Part shown: positions 34,618-43,305 of the stretch, piece after piece | Position numbering within the stretch: position 1 is the first letter of the stretch | Layout of the letters: each line of letters starts with the position of its first letter | DNA from: a virus | Reading direction: 5' to 3' (one strand) | IMG/VR virus record: IMGVR_UViG_3300049791_000009 | Span: 1-50,475 of that record | Length of the DNA: 50,475 bases | Translations under genes and position numbers: made by a program | The notes under the pieces: model-generated | The model's input: only the letters and a program-made list of their open reading frames with translations | Databases searched by the model: none | What the model was told of the DNA's origin: nothing

Positions 34618-35957
34618 TTGTAAAATTCCATCTCGTTCTCTGTGATCATCCCGGCAACTACACCGAGGCTTAGGTGGGGATCGTAGCCCTCCTGGCTCAT
34701 ATCTGCGACATAAGCGGGGTCATACTTATTCATGAAGGAAAGTTTTGTCCTATCCTCCAGACTACTCATATCAGCCCCAACCAACTCGCAACCGTCATCG
34801 CTGACCAAACAACCACGTATATCAGCGCCATGAGGCTTATCAGGACGCGGAAGGTTGACAACCACCCCATGCTTGAACCGTAACGTGTTGGTAAGTCCTG
34901 TAATCTTCGCTTGGACATACCCGTCACCGTCCACGTTAGCCAAGAATCCGTTCAGTACGCCAATACGGTGAGTAAGAACTGAGAGGCCTTCAAGGACTTC
35001 TAGGCCAGGTGCCATAAGGAACAACCTCTTGATGCTTGGGCATACACCAGCCCCATGCTTCAGGTTCACTTGTGGTATTTGCCTAACGTCTCCTGTCTCT
35101 TTGTCCCGTTTGAACTCAAAAGTTTCTGGCACCCAGCCTAAGCTATAGAGCCAGTCTTTGACCTGTGTATGAGAGCCAGGGTTAGGTTCTTTCCACCCCA
35201 CCACCTCCTCCACCACTCCTTCCGTATCTGCTGGTAAGCCGAGCCTCTTCAAAGCGTCGAACCACTTCTTACCACCTACTGACAATTCCTTGTTAAGTTT
35301 ATATGGCTTCTTTGGCTTAGCTACTTTCCCATAGACTGGGACTTCAGGCATAATCAAAGCAAGTTCTTTTACCTTCTCCTCTTGCAGTACGACCAACCTA
35401 TCCCTTGTAGTTGTACACTTAACAGTGTCTAGGAGCCACCGTGAGGCCTCCTGCTCCCTCGCACAGTCCATCTTGAAGGTAAGGTAGTCTATCAACCTCC
35501 ACGCCTTGTCAGCGTCACCATAGAGCTTTAGGAGGTCCTTCCACATTTTGTCCCAGAGCTTCTGGTTAATCTCCACATCTTTAGAACAACGGTGGACGTA
35601 CACTTCAATGGGGAGATTGTCCCAGTCCTCAACCACAGGCTTAGGGACACCAAACTCCTCCCCCCAGTCCGCCAAGCCATGCTTAACACGCTTCGGATAG
35701 AGATACCAAGACAATGCCAGTGTATCCACCAGCCTCGCCTTAATCTTAATACCTAAGATGCGCTCAGTATGAGGTATGTCGAAGCGTATAATGTTATGGC
35801 CGATGAGGACTTCTGCTTTTTCAAAGAACCCCCTCATCCGAGGGTAGTCTAGGAGGTTGTATTCTCTGCCCCCCACCCCTGTTGAAAGACACGCACAGTG
35901 TATCTTGGTCGGGTTAAAGCCATCGCACTCAATATCAAAGACAGCCTCAAGTCCCAT
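34596..35957 (-). CDS. DNA polymerase, N-terminal part (exonuclease and motif A)
   Basis: A 453-aa first half of a T7-like family A polymerase. The 3'-5' exonuclease motifs are FDIECDG (residues 7-13), GHNIIRFD near 53 and the Exo III-like SKDVEIN near 124. The polymerase part begins later and reaches motif A, LVGADMSSLEDR (about 392-403), then ends 50 residues on at KWYQKNH, where a stop comes from the inserted endonuclease gene. With the C-terminal part the total is 640 aa, normal for a phage enzyme of this type. The start overlaps the sigma factor gene. Confidence 0.93.
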   Translation of the reverse strand: MGLEAVFDIECDGFNPTKIHCACLSTGVGGREYNLLDYPRMRGFFEKAEVLIGHNIIRFDIPHTERILGIKIKARLVDTLALSWYLYPKRVKHGLADWGEEFGVPKPVVEDWDNLPIEVYVHRCSKDVEINQKLWDKMWKDLLKLYGDADKAWRLIDYLTFKMDCAREQEASRWLLDTVKCTTTRDRLVVLQEEKVKELALIMPEVPVYGKVAKPKKPYKLNKELSVGGKKWFDALKRLGLPADTEGVVEEVVGWKEPNPGSHTQVKDWLYSLGWVPETFEFKRDKETGDVRQIPQVNLKHGAGVCPSIKRLFLMAPGLEVLEGLSVLTHRIGVLNGFLANVDGDGYVQAKITGLTNTLRFKHGVVVNLPRPDKPHGADIRGCLVSDDGCELVGADMSSLEDRTKLSFMNKYDPAYVADMSQEGYDPHLSLGVVAGMITENEMEFYKWYQKNH

Positions 35958-36429
35958 GACGTTCTATAACCTCAGTCTTAAACCTCCAAATCACTTGCTT
36001 AATGGTCTTCACCTTAGCTGTAGTGATGTTGGCAATGTCCTTCGGACTATAGTGCTTCTCAAAGTAGAGGAGCAATATCTCTTGATGGTCTTCAATCTTC
36101 TCGTCAACAAGCTCATAAATCTTCTTTACTAGCTCGTCCTCCTTAAGTGGCATCTCTTGTGGGTCATAGAGTTCCTCATCAAACTCCTCCCCCATACCAA
36201 ATAACCACTCCTCCCGCTTAAAGTCCCGTAAAGCGTTCTTCATGATGGTGTTGAACCAAGCACCTAGCTCTTTTTGTGCTGGATTAAAAGTAGTTTGATA
36301 TACCAAAGCTCGAACGAAAGCCTCTTGTAACACATCTTCAGCAGCCTCGGGACTGCCCGCCCCATATGACAAACGACGTAGAAGTAAGTCCCTATTCTCT
36401 TTGTAAAACTCTCCCAGGATTTCATTCAC
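35947..36429 (-). CDS. ECF-like sigma factor
   Basis: A 160-aa protein with the two regions of group IV sigma factors. Sigma2 is SPEAAEDVLQEAFVRAL near residues 26-42 and GAWFNTIMKNALRDFKRE near 57-74. Sigma4 is ILLLYFEKHYSPKDIANI and KVKTIKQVIWRFK near 118-152, a helix-turn-helix. It would direct host RNA polymerase to phage promoters, as phiEco32 gp36 does. It overlaps the polymerase gene. A set of two-box elements upstream of leftward genes are its likely targets. Confidence 0.85.
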   Translation of the reverse strand: MNEILGEFYKENRDLLLRRLSYGAGSPEAAEDVLQEAFVRALVYQTTFNPAQKELGAWFNTIMKNALRDFKREEWLFGMGEEFDEELYDPQEMPLKEDELVKKIYELVDEKIEDHQEILLLYFEKHYSPKDIANITTAKVKTIKQVIWRFKTEVIERHGT

Positions 36430-36620
36430 TCTTGACTCCTCAGAATGGACTCTTCAAGCTCAACCAGCTCCATAAGGGCAGATACACCATAGGGGTCTTC
36501 ACAGAATTCACAAACCCCACGATGGTTAAGCTCTCCATATTGCATACACTCGGTACATTTCTCTTCTTTATCAATGGACTTCATGCTTTCTTTGAGTCTG
36601 GCGAACAGTTGCTTGTCCAT
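36426..36620 (-). CDS. Small Cys-pair protein (possible zinc finger)
   Basis: A 64-aa protein from ATG 36620 with GGGAG upstream. It has CTEC and CEFC pairs (about residues 22-25 and 37-40) that could bind zinc, between helical ends. It sits between primase-helicase and the sigma factor and overlaps both. A role in transcription or replication is possible but not shown. Confidence 0.65.
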   Translation of the reverse strand: MDKQLFARLKESMKSIDKEEKCTECMQYGELNHRGVCEFCEDPYGVSALMELVELEESILRSQE

Positions 36621-38338
36621 CACAGCTCCCTCTCTTCAAAGTGTGTCGAATTACGGTTCCACCATAGTGGGAAGTTCCCCACCTCACCGAACTCTCGGTC
36701 CTCTAACAACTCTAATTCACGCATATTACGTACGCCATCTTGTAAGAGGGCATCCTTATTACCCTTGAGTGCAAGCATATAATTACATGAACGCATCATG
36801 GCCCTAGACCCAGCGAATTGATTAGAAGACACATCCCCTCCAAGCTCGTGAGGGCAATTACCAAGGCCAATATATCGACCGTTCTCATACATCTTTAACC
36901 TCGCGTCTTTGCTGATGTTACCTTCGGGAGATTTCAAGTGGACAAAGATGAACACTACAATGTTCAAGTCAAGGGCCATAGCAGCCAATTCTTGTGCAAT
37001 TTCTTGCAGCTTGATATTAGCTAGCCCGCTCTCCATGCCATTTGTGAGGTTAGTAATCGGGTCTATGAAGACAACCTTAGCCCCCCAACCAGCAGCAGCA
37101 TAGATGTCCGCTTTAAGGGACTCCCATCCTAGGTGTTGATACAAGTTAACCATAGCTAACTTGCCTTTCAACACCTCTCCTGCTCTATCATAAGCGGCGA
37201 AGTCAAACTCGCGATCAGGGTCATGGAACACCTTGCCAACAATCTTACCGGCCATGAGCTTGTAAGTCTTCTTGTTAGCCTCCTCAGGCTTAGCCATGAA
37301 CACCTTGACACCATGTTCCTTAATGAAGTGAGCGCCCAACTCGTTCAGGAGTTCGGACTTTCCCATTTTAACACCAGCACCAACATAGATGGTTTCACCA
37401 TAACGTATGCCACGAGTCTTAGTGTTGATGTGCTCCCAAGGCCATGTCAACTCGCCATACTTAGCCACCTCACGAGCTGCTTCATGCAGCTCTTCGCCAA
37501 AGATTAGCTGGGTATTCTTCTTAACTTCATTCTTCCACTTAGCCGCTTGATAAGCGCCCTTGCCCTTCCCTTTGAGTATGCATTCGTTAGCGTCCTTGCA
37601 GGGCAAGCTGATGACAGTGGCTCCGGGGAATATCTTGCAACACTCCTCAGTAGCCTTATGGCCAGGTTCATCATCATCAAAGCAGAAGCTTACTTCCTTG
37701 AAATACTTCTTAATCTCTGGTGATAAGCGTGAAATATCTTTATGAGCAGATGCTGCACCATGAGGCAAGCTACATACAGCCGGAATAGTGTCCTTGTACT
37801 CAGCTTTCTCGTAGGTGTCGAAGATGACTTTGAGTGCAACAGCATCGAACTCACCCTCAGTGATGATAAGACGGCGTGCTCCGCTCGCCTTGGCCTGCTC
37901 CCAGCCAAAGAGGTCAACCTTAGATTGATCCCCCACTGACCAGAACTTCTTCCCCTCAATAAGTTTTACCTTATACGCCTGAAGGTTTCCTTTACTGCTG
38001 TAAGGGAAGTAAATAAACTTAAGTGTCTCACCATCAGCTTGGTCATAGCCAACCTTAATGCCGTAGTAGTCTAGGGCAACAGCCCTTAGGCGCCTATCTG
38101 GCAGGTCAACAACCTCACACTCACCAATCTCAGCTAACTCAGTCTCAATCTCCTCTCGTGACTTACTAAGGCGCTCAGCCTTGGGGATGTCACTCACCTT
38201 TTTATCACCTAGCGGTGATGCCACGTATGTGTTACAGCTAAAACAATAGCCTGTAATACTACCATCATCCTGCTCGTAGCATTGAAGGCCATTACGGGTG
38301 CCGCATGAATGGCCGGTCTTGACAAGGCACTGCCCCAA
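36620..38338 (-). CDS. Primase-helicase (T7 gp4-like)
   Basis: A 572-aa replicative protein starting at TTG with TTGGAGG 6 nt upstream. It has an N-terminal Cys-rich zinc-binding part (CGTRNGLQCYEQ and CFSC, residues 13-35), a TOPRIM domain (LIITEGEFDAVAL near 153), and a RecA-like hexameric helicase with Walker A VGAGVKMGKSE near 318 and Walker B VVFIDPIT near 420. It would unwind DNA and make primers for the phage polymerase. A copy of the two-box promoter element (38358-38391) lies just upstream. Confidence 0.93.
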   Translation of the reverse strand: MGQCLVKTGHSCGTRNGLQCYEQDDGSITGYCFSCNTYVASPLGDKKVSDIPKAERLSKSREEIETELAEIGECEVVDLPDRRLRAVALDYYGIKVGYDQADGETLKFIYFPYSSKGNLQAYKVKLIEGKKFWSVGDQSKVDLFGWEQAKASGARRLIITEGEFDAVALKVIFDTYEKAEYKDTIPAVCSLPHGAASAHKDISRLSPEIKKYFKEVSFCFDDDEPGHKATEECCKIFPGATVISLPCKDANECILKGKGKGAYQAAKWKNEVKKNTQLIFGEELHEAAREVAKYGELTWPWEHINTKTRGIRYGETIYVGAGVKMGKSELLNELGAHFIKEHGVKVFMAKPEEANKKTYKLMAGKIVGKVFHDPDREFDFAAYDRAGEVLKGKLAMVNLYQHLGWESLKADIYAAAGWGAKVVFIDPITNLTNGMESGLANIKLQEIAQELAAMALDLNIVVFIFVHLKSPEGNISKDARLKMYENGRYIGLGNCPHELGGDVSSNQFAGSRAMMRSCNYMLALKGNKDALLQDGVRNMRELELLEDREFGEVGNFPLWWNRNSTHFEEREL

Positions 38339-38357
38339 GGCTAACCTCCAAAATTAA

Positions 38358-38391
38358 TTTCTAGTGATTAATGTCGTCTCTAGCATCGCCC
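38358..38391 (-). promoter_or_regulatory. Two-box promoter-like element, copy P6
   Basis: On the - strand: box A GGGCGATGCTAGAG, 7 nt, then box B TAATCACTAGAAA, ending 20 bp before the primase-helicase start. It is the most diverged of six copies in box A, while box B keeps CACTAGAAA. Confidence 0.7.
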
Positions 38392-38442
38392 TATCAGGGC
38401 CACTTTCCAAACCCGTCCCTGGGCTTACTATACTGGTTAAAC

Positions 38443-39546
38443 TTAGAAAAGGTCTACATGAGCTGGTACAGGAGGTGCCACTCGGCACTGCTTTGGCTTA
38501 CCCAATAGAGCAGCAAGATCAATAGGAGGGGCATCAAGGCCGATGGCAACTGGCATTACTACTTTCTCCTCAGCCCCTACAAACTCTTTAGGGACGTTCT
38601 GAGCAGGGATGACTACATTACCATTGAGGTAGTCCTTAAAACGGCTTAGGTAGCCTTCTAGGGTGCTTCCTGACAGTCCTGGAGCTGTGTTTACCTCTAG
38701 TACGTAAGCTTTCTGCTCTTTATCGTTGAAGATTACGTCCACAGCACCAAATGCTAAGCCCAAAAGATTCACAGCTTTTACTGCTTGGACAATTACATCA
38801 GGAGGCACAACACCATCTTCGTTCCTAGCAAAGATGAAACCATTGTCGTGGTTACGAATCTTCCAGTTGATGTCATCGTCAGCTACATCCTTACGGCGTG
38901 CCTTACGCTGAATGTCAACAGCCTGCCCACCACATACATGGACTCGGTACTCTTGTTTCTTAGGGACATAGCGAACATACAAAGGGCACTTCTGTAGCCC
39001 CTCTTCACTGTCCGGCTCTACAAGACGTATGCCAGCACCACTATGGCCGTTCAAGATGTGGCGTTCTACGACAGTGAACCCCATGCCCAGCCATGCCCCA
39101 GCCCTCATTCTCTCTGTAGTGAACTCAGGAGTGCGGGCATGCCCAGCCTCTTGTGGGGCTGGCTCCTTAATAAGAACTTCCCCATATCGCCCACGATTAA
39201 TGATGCCAACGAAGTCGTCAGCTACTCCCTCAAATATCTCGTGGTCTGCTCGAAGATCATGGTGACCCTTTGCTGCATATACAGCACGAGTGGTGCGCTT
39301 CCCATCATTCAGCCGCCGGAAGGCCAGCAACTTATCGCTAGCTTGCTTAACAGCTTGTGGAAGATTGAGGATGGTGCATTTAGTCACTTCCTCAGGCAGC
39401 TTACTAGCGCCCCAGTTAATCACCAGCCTGTCCTTAGCTCCTTTGAAACGGCTAGCCTTGTGAGCTATGCGCTTCAAGCCAAGCCCCTCAGCCAGCGCCT
39501 TACAGGACTCAGAAGCTGACAGGTAAGGGTAGATAAACGCTTTCAT
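38443..39546 (-). CDS. ATP-grasp ligase of the amidoligase cluster
   Basis: A 367-aa ligase joining a carboxylate to an amine with ATP. The ATP-grasp fold is shown by the KEPAPQEAG region near residue 127, a metal-binding VDVIFNDKEQKAYVLEVNTAPGL stretch read here in two parts (VDVIFND near 270 and LEVNTAPGL near 283), and the loop-rich centre. A Pro-rich C-terminal tail follows. It is next to two amidoligases and two glutamine-handling enzymes, as in phiEco32-like phages, where the set is proposed to build or attach a peptide-like group. The substrate is unknown. Confidence 0.88.
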   Translation of the reverse strand: MKAFIYPYLSASESCKALAEGLGLKRIAHKASRFKGAKDRLVINWGASKLPEEVTKCTILNLPQAVKQASDKLLAFRRLNDGKRTTRAVYAAKGHHDLRADHEIFEGVADDFVGIINRGRYGEVLIKEPAPQEAGHARTPEFTTERMRAGAWLGMGFTVVERHILNGHSGAGIRLVEPDSEEGLQKCPLYVRYVPKKQEYRVHVCGGQAVDIQRKARRKDVADDDINWKIRNHDNGFIFARNEDGVVPPDVIVQAVKAVNLLGLAFGAVDVIFNDKEQKAYVLEVNTAPGLSGSTLEGYLSRFKDYLNGNVVIPAQNVPKEFVGAEEKVVMPVAIGLDAPPIDLAALLGKPKQCRVAPPVPAHVDLF

Positions 39547-40433
39547 TAGTAATCCTCCAGCGGCTCGTCAGGGAATTCTGTACCAATTGGGAACTCAAGT
39601 TCGCCAATGATTTTCTTCTCTACTTCATGGTAGTCAGCCCAGTCAACACAATAGGCCACATCTTGTGCTCGTCGCATGCCATCAATCAGCATGTCCTCCA
39701 AGTTTTCACACATGAATAGCTCAGAGTTCTCCCCAAGGGCGTTAATGAGGAACTCTTTAGCTCCCCCATAACTGAATCCTTCAATGATTTTATCAGGACT
39801 TGCATAAGTCTTAGCCACTTCACGCAGGTTGAGCAGCACCTCAGCCCATTTGTAGATTAGGTCAAGGTCACGAGTACCTCGCATAGCACGGAACTCAAGG
39901 CTACCATACGTCCCCAGAGCCTTCACATTCATCGAAGCATAGCGTAGCTGGTCACTCACTAGGTTGTTGAAGAACCTAGTCTCAGCGGACATTGTAAGCT
40001 GTCTCAGCAGGTAGTCTGCATCGCATGTACGGAGACAGAAGAGATTCCCCTCACGGTAAGGGCCACAGAACTTGACCAACACCTCCTCTAAGGTGATGTA
40101 TAGCACCATAAAGTTATACAACTCAATCATGTTCAATTTCTGGACGTTTATGTGTACGTGAACACCAGCTCGTACACTATCATACACCTCAGACTCATGT
40201 TCCTTGTACTGTGCGTCTAAGTACTTGAGGGCTAGGCGAGCCTCCTTGAGCAGCATTGGCTTGGCCAACACATACTCACGAGTCTCAGGACCACGTAGTG
40301 AGCCATCTTCCTCGTTCTTCCAGAACTTCTCACAATAGGGGAGGCGCTCACCCTCCACCTCAATCTCAATACCCACCTCACCATCAGTCTTGAACTTCTT
40401 AGGCAAGTTGAACCATTGCATCACCGTCTTCAT
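39546..40433 (-). CDS. COOH-NH2 amidoligase (glutamate-cysteine ligase-like), type 1
   Basis: A 295-aa enzyme of the GCS/GS-like amidoligase fold. Metal-binding Glu residues lie in [14 protein letters not shown] (about residues 19-32), followed by EEDGSLRG. A conserved [12 protein letters not shown] is near 108 and [12 protein letters not shown] near 192, the usual Arg for phosphate. It overlaps the ATP-grasp gene by 1 bp. The expected reaction is formation of an amide bond between an amino acid-like acid and an amine; the acceptor is not known. Confidence 0.88.
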   Translation of the reverse strand: MKTVMQWFNLPKKFKTDGEVGIEIEVEGERLPYCEKFWKNEEDGSLRGPETREYVLAKPMLLKEARLALKYLDAQYKEHESEVYDSVRAGVHVHINVQKLNMIELYNFMVLYITLEEVLVKFCGPYREGNLFCLRTCDADYLLRQLTMSAETRFFNNLVSDQLRYASMNVKALGTYGSLEFRAMRGTRDLDLIYKWAEVLLNLREVAKTYASPDKIIEGFSYGGAKEFLINALGENSELFMCENLEDMLIDGMRRAQDVAYCVDWADYHEVEKKIIGELEFPIGTEFPDEPLEDY

Positions 40434-40975
40434 AGCGACTCCTTCAACGCCTCAGTTAGGTACATATAGCGGCTAGTCAGCACTGGTATGCCGTTCTCAA
40501 CAATCCCTACAGGACGCTCACCACCCTTATGGAGCAGCTGCCCATGGGCGTCTATAGCCCAGTGACGGTGCCATGCTACAGACTTAGTCTTCTTTACAAT
40601 TACAAGAGCATCAGTGAACTTGGGGAACTCGTTCAAGATAGTCTTGCGGAGGGCCTCATAGGGAATACGATCAGCGCTGACTGCACCTTGGGAGATGAAG
40701 TTGCCCCTCCGTAGCCCTTGGCGCCAGTCACGGCGCATTGGAACGCGGGAGATATAACAGGCATGTTTGTTAAAGTTGCAATAGCCCAAAGGGACTGGAT
40801 GCAAGTCCAGCTCATCAGCTTGACAAGTTACAGTCTCCTCATCATCAAGGCGGTGACAGGTTACAACCATGCCACGAGTCACCTTATGAATGTATACAGG
40901 CTCCCCTTTGAGCCGGACAATGGTGTCAACTAAGCGACTATGAGCGTAGTCATAGTCATCACCATACATACTCAT
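40430..40975 (-). CDS. Conserved unknown of the amidoligase cluster
   Basis: A 181-aa protein from ATG 40975 ([15 protein letters not shown]); the frame is open 15 codons further but that overlaps the gene upstream. The N-terminal half ([18 protein letters not shown]) looks like a small beta-barrel. Similar proteins occur in other podoviruses; none known to me has a proven function. Placement inside the cluster, with overlaps on both sides, suggests it works with the ligases, perhaps as substrate, carrier or internal virion partner. Confidence 0.7.
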   Translation of the reverse strand: MSMYGDDYDYAHSRLVDTIVRLKGEPVYIHKVTRGMVVTCHRLDDEETVTCQADELDLHPVPLGYCNFNKHACYISRVPMRRDWRQGLRRGNFISQGAVSADRIPYEALRKTILNEFPKFTDALVIVKKTKSVAWHRHWAIDAHGQLLHKGGERPVGIVENGIPVLTSRYMYLTEALKESL

Positions 40976-40977
40976 GA

Positions 40978-41847
40978 TTATGCTACCTGTGCAATTGGAC
41001 GGAAGCCTTGATGGCTCCATTGAGTCCTAACAAAACCAGGGGGAGTTTCGACACCATGTATGTCCATAAGCTGCCGGATAGTGCCAAGATTAGGCTTCTT
41101 CTCGGCCATAAGACGCTTCACCAAAGCAACATGCTGGTGGAAGGCAGCCTTGCCCTCAAACAAGTCATTGATGGCCTTAGTGGTGGTACGATATACCCAC
41201 GCCATAAGCTCTTCAGACTGCAACCAAGCGTTGCTTAGAACACGGTACTCAACCCCATAAGGCTTAGGACGAAACGCCCCAGCAGCACCATACATAGTGC
41301 GGCGCTTAGTGTCAGCATCGTACACCAAAGACCCAAGACCAAGATAATAATCCAACTGCTTTGTTGCCATAATACAAGCTTCCATATGGCCGGGGTCATT
41401 AATATCAACATCATTAGTCCAACCAATATGTACATGACCTGCTCCAGTACGGAAGTTAACATCACCATTAGGGCGAGGGTTAGCTTGTCCCCCATTCCAT
41501 GCACAGAAGTCAGGCTCACAGCCCAGCTCCAATGCTTCCTTAGGTTGCTTAGCCATGATGGCCTTAGTGAAGGACGCCACAGGAGTGGCTACCAGCTCAT
41601 AGTTAGGCACCATGCCAGCCATGATCTTCATGACACCAGTGATGTTTTCTACGAACTCACGCTCATTCTTAGCTGGATCAATATTGAATTCAAGGGCCAT
41701 GCCGTCTACTTGGACAGCACCTTGATGAACTTTATGGGGGTTTTTCTTGTCGCCTTGGACAAGACCATGTGCCGATTGAAGTTGTTTCTGACCAATCTTA
41801 CGAACAAAAACCTCAGGATCGGCACCTACGAGAATGTTCAAGCTCAT
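40978..41847 (-). CDS. phiEco32-like COOH-NH2 ligase, type 2
   Basis: A 289-aa amidoligase. The diagnostic motifs are VGADPEVFVRK (residues 7-17), GMALEFNIDPA near 49, GAGHVHIGWTND near 132 and GVEYRVLSNAWL near 198. This is the family named after phage phiEco32. With the type 1 enzyme it makes two distinct amide-forming activities in one operon. It follows the class II amidotransferase by 11 bp, with GAGGTAACATC before the ATG. Confidence 0.9.
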   Translation of the reverse strand: MSLNILVGADPEVFVRKIGQKQLQSAHGLVQGDKKNPHKVHQGAVQVDGMALEFNIDPAKNEREFVENITGVMKIMAGMVPNYELVATPVASFTKAIMAKQPKEALELGCEPDFCAWNGGQANPRPNGDVNFRTGAGHVHIGWTNDVDINDPGHMEACIMATKQLDYYLGLGSLVYDADTKRRTMYGAAGAFRPKPYGVEYRVLSNAWLQSEELMAWVYRTTTKAINDLFEGKAAFHQHVALVKRLMAEKKPNLGTIRQLMDIHGVETPPGFVRTQWSHQGFRPIAQVA

Positions 41848-41858
41848 GATGTTACCTC

Positions 41859-43214
41859 TTAGTGTTTAACTGTGCCAAGGCTAACAGCCTTAACAATAAA
41901 ATCCTTCACAACTGGGAGATCCTTACAGTCTCCACAGATGAAGTTAGCTTTGTCCAACCAGATGAGGTCTTCACTTTCCTCAATGGTTGGGATGGTTTTA
42001 CAGTTGCCACAGCCACAATTCACAAGAGCTTCATAGTCTTCTTCAGAGACAATCTGACCACCAAACACTACAGCCTGCTCTGTGTCATCTTCCTCGCTAA
42101 TATCAATGGTCTTAGTCTCCTCAATACTACGAGGATCTAGTGTGCACCATGTATCGTTCCCTACAGTAGCGAAGCCACGAATTCTGCCCTTAAAGAAGAA
42201 GACAGAGTTCATCATCCATTGAATCACCGCCGGATCAGCAGTGTACAGACGCAGTTCAATGTTGCAGTTATCTTGTGTAGGGCAGCATGACACCCACTGT
42301 TGACCAGTGTTGTCACTAGTCGCGAGGGACGAGACGAAGAACTCGACTTCCCCCTGATTGATGAGGTCTGCTGGGGTAATTTTTTTTTGATTGGTCGAGG
42401 GCTTTCCCACAACACTCTCTCTCGCCTTGTCAAAGACAGAGTTGTTAGCTACAGACTTACCATTCCCACCAGAATTTGTGTGGGTAGGGCTGCCCTGCTT
42501 TACGACAGTTTTCCATTTGTGTAGCTCAAGCTCTCGTACCTTAACTTCTTTGAAAGCTTTAGGGGCATAAGTTAGCTCAATTGGGTAGGAATACAGCTCT
42601 CCAGGCTTAGGCTCATATAAGTCACGGTGCTTGATACCGGCCAGCTTTAATGTAACTTCCAACATCCAAGGCTCAGATGCCCAGAACACTGTGCGCTTAT
42701 CTTCAGACTCAGCCAGCCACAAAGGACGTTCATCATTGCGGATGAAGTTCATTGTCTCTTGTTCAGAGTCATACCATGTAAGGGCAAATGCCCCACAAGT
42801 GTTCTTGATAGTCTCATCTACACCAACCTTAGCAATTGAGTAGAAGATGTTGTCGCTATCAACCTCGAACTCTTTGTGGTCAATCAGCAACTGCTGACTA
42901 CGTAGAGTGCCATTGTGAGCGCCAATGATGTGGTCATGTTCAAATGGGTGAGCGTTACGAGTATTAATCTTACCCTTCGTAGCCCAGCGGTTATGCCCCA
43001 TAAGCACACAAAGGCTTCCGTGCATTACGCTATCAAACGACTTCAGATCGTATAGATTCCAGGGGGTCCCGACAGTCTTTGCAATGTCCGTAAGGCCAGC
43101 TTGGTTCACTGACATAACACCAGTGGAGTGTGGGCCCCTGATGGTATCAATCTCCAACAAACGCTTGAAGACAGCCTCTTCTTTTTGGCTAATATAGCCC
43201 GCACAACCAACCAT
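41859..43214 (-). CDS. Class II glutamine amidotransferase
   Basis: A 451-aa protein with an N-terminal Ntn-type glutaminase domain: RGPHSTGVM near residues 26-34, MGHNRWATKG near 72-81 and GAHNGTL near 98, as in GlmS/PurF. The nucleophile Cys is expected at position 2 after Met; here the N-terminus is MVGCAGYI, so Cys is residue 4 and the start has no alternative codon directly before it. The C-terminal 200 residues are unknown, with CGCGNC and CGDC, probably a zinc site. It could supply ammonia to the ligases. A copy of the two-box element is 42 bp upstream. Confidence 0.88.
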   Translation of the reverse strand: MVGCAGYISQKEEAVFKRLLEIDTIRGPHSTGVMSVNQAGLTDIAKTVGTPWNLYDLKSFDSVMHGSLCVLMGHNRWATKGKINTRNAHPFEHDHIIGAHNGTLRSQQLLIDHKEFEVDSDNIFYSIAKVGVDETIKNTCGAFALTWYDSEQETMNFIRNDERPLWLAESEDKRTVFWASEPWMLEVTLKLAGIKHRDLYEPKPGELYSYPIELTYAPKAFKEVKVRELELHKWKTVVKQGSPTHTNSGGNGKSVANNSVFDKARESVVGKPSTNQKKITPADLINQGEVEFFVSSLATSDNTGQQWVSCCPTQDNCNIELRLYTADPAVIQWMMNSVFFFKGRIRGFATVGNDTWCTLDPRSIEETKTIDISEEDDTEQAVVFGGQIVSEEDYEALVNCGCGNCKTIPTIEESEDLIWLDKANFICGDCKDLPVVKDFIVKAVSLGTVKH

Positions 43215-43255
43215 TCCGCAGATGATGCTACCCTCCAGCCCATTGGCTAAATTAT

Positions 43256-43290
43256 TTTCTAAGGTTTATTCAGAGCTTGAGTATTTGCTT
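43256..43290 (-). promoter_or_regulatory. Two-box promoter-like element, copy P1
   Basis: On the - strand: box A AAGCAAATACTCAAG, 7 nt, box B TAAACCTTAGAAA. It lies in the 91-bp spacer before the class II amidotransferase gene, ending 42 bp from its start. Confidence 0.8.
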
Positions 43291-43305
43291 ACAGCGGCTA
43301 TATGC

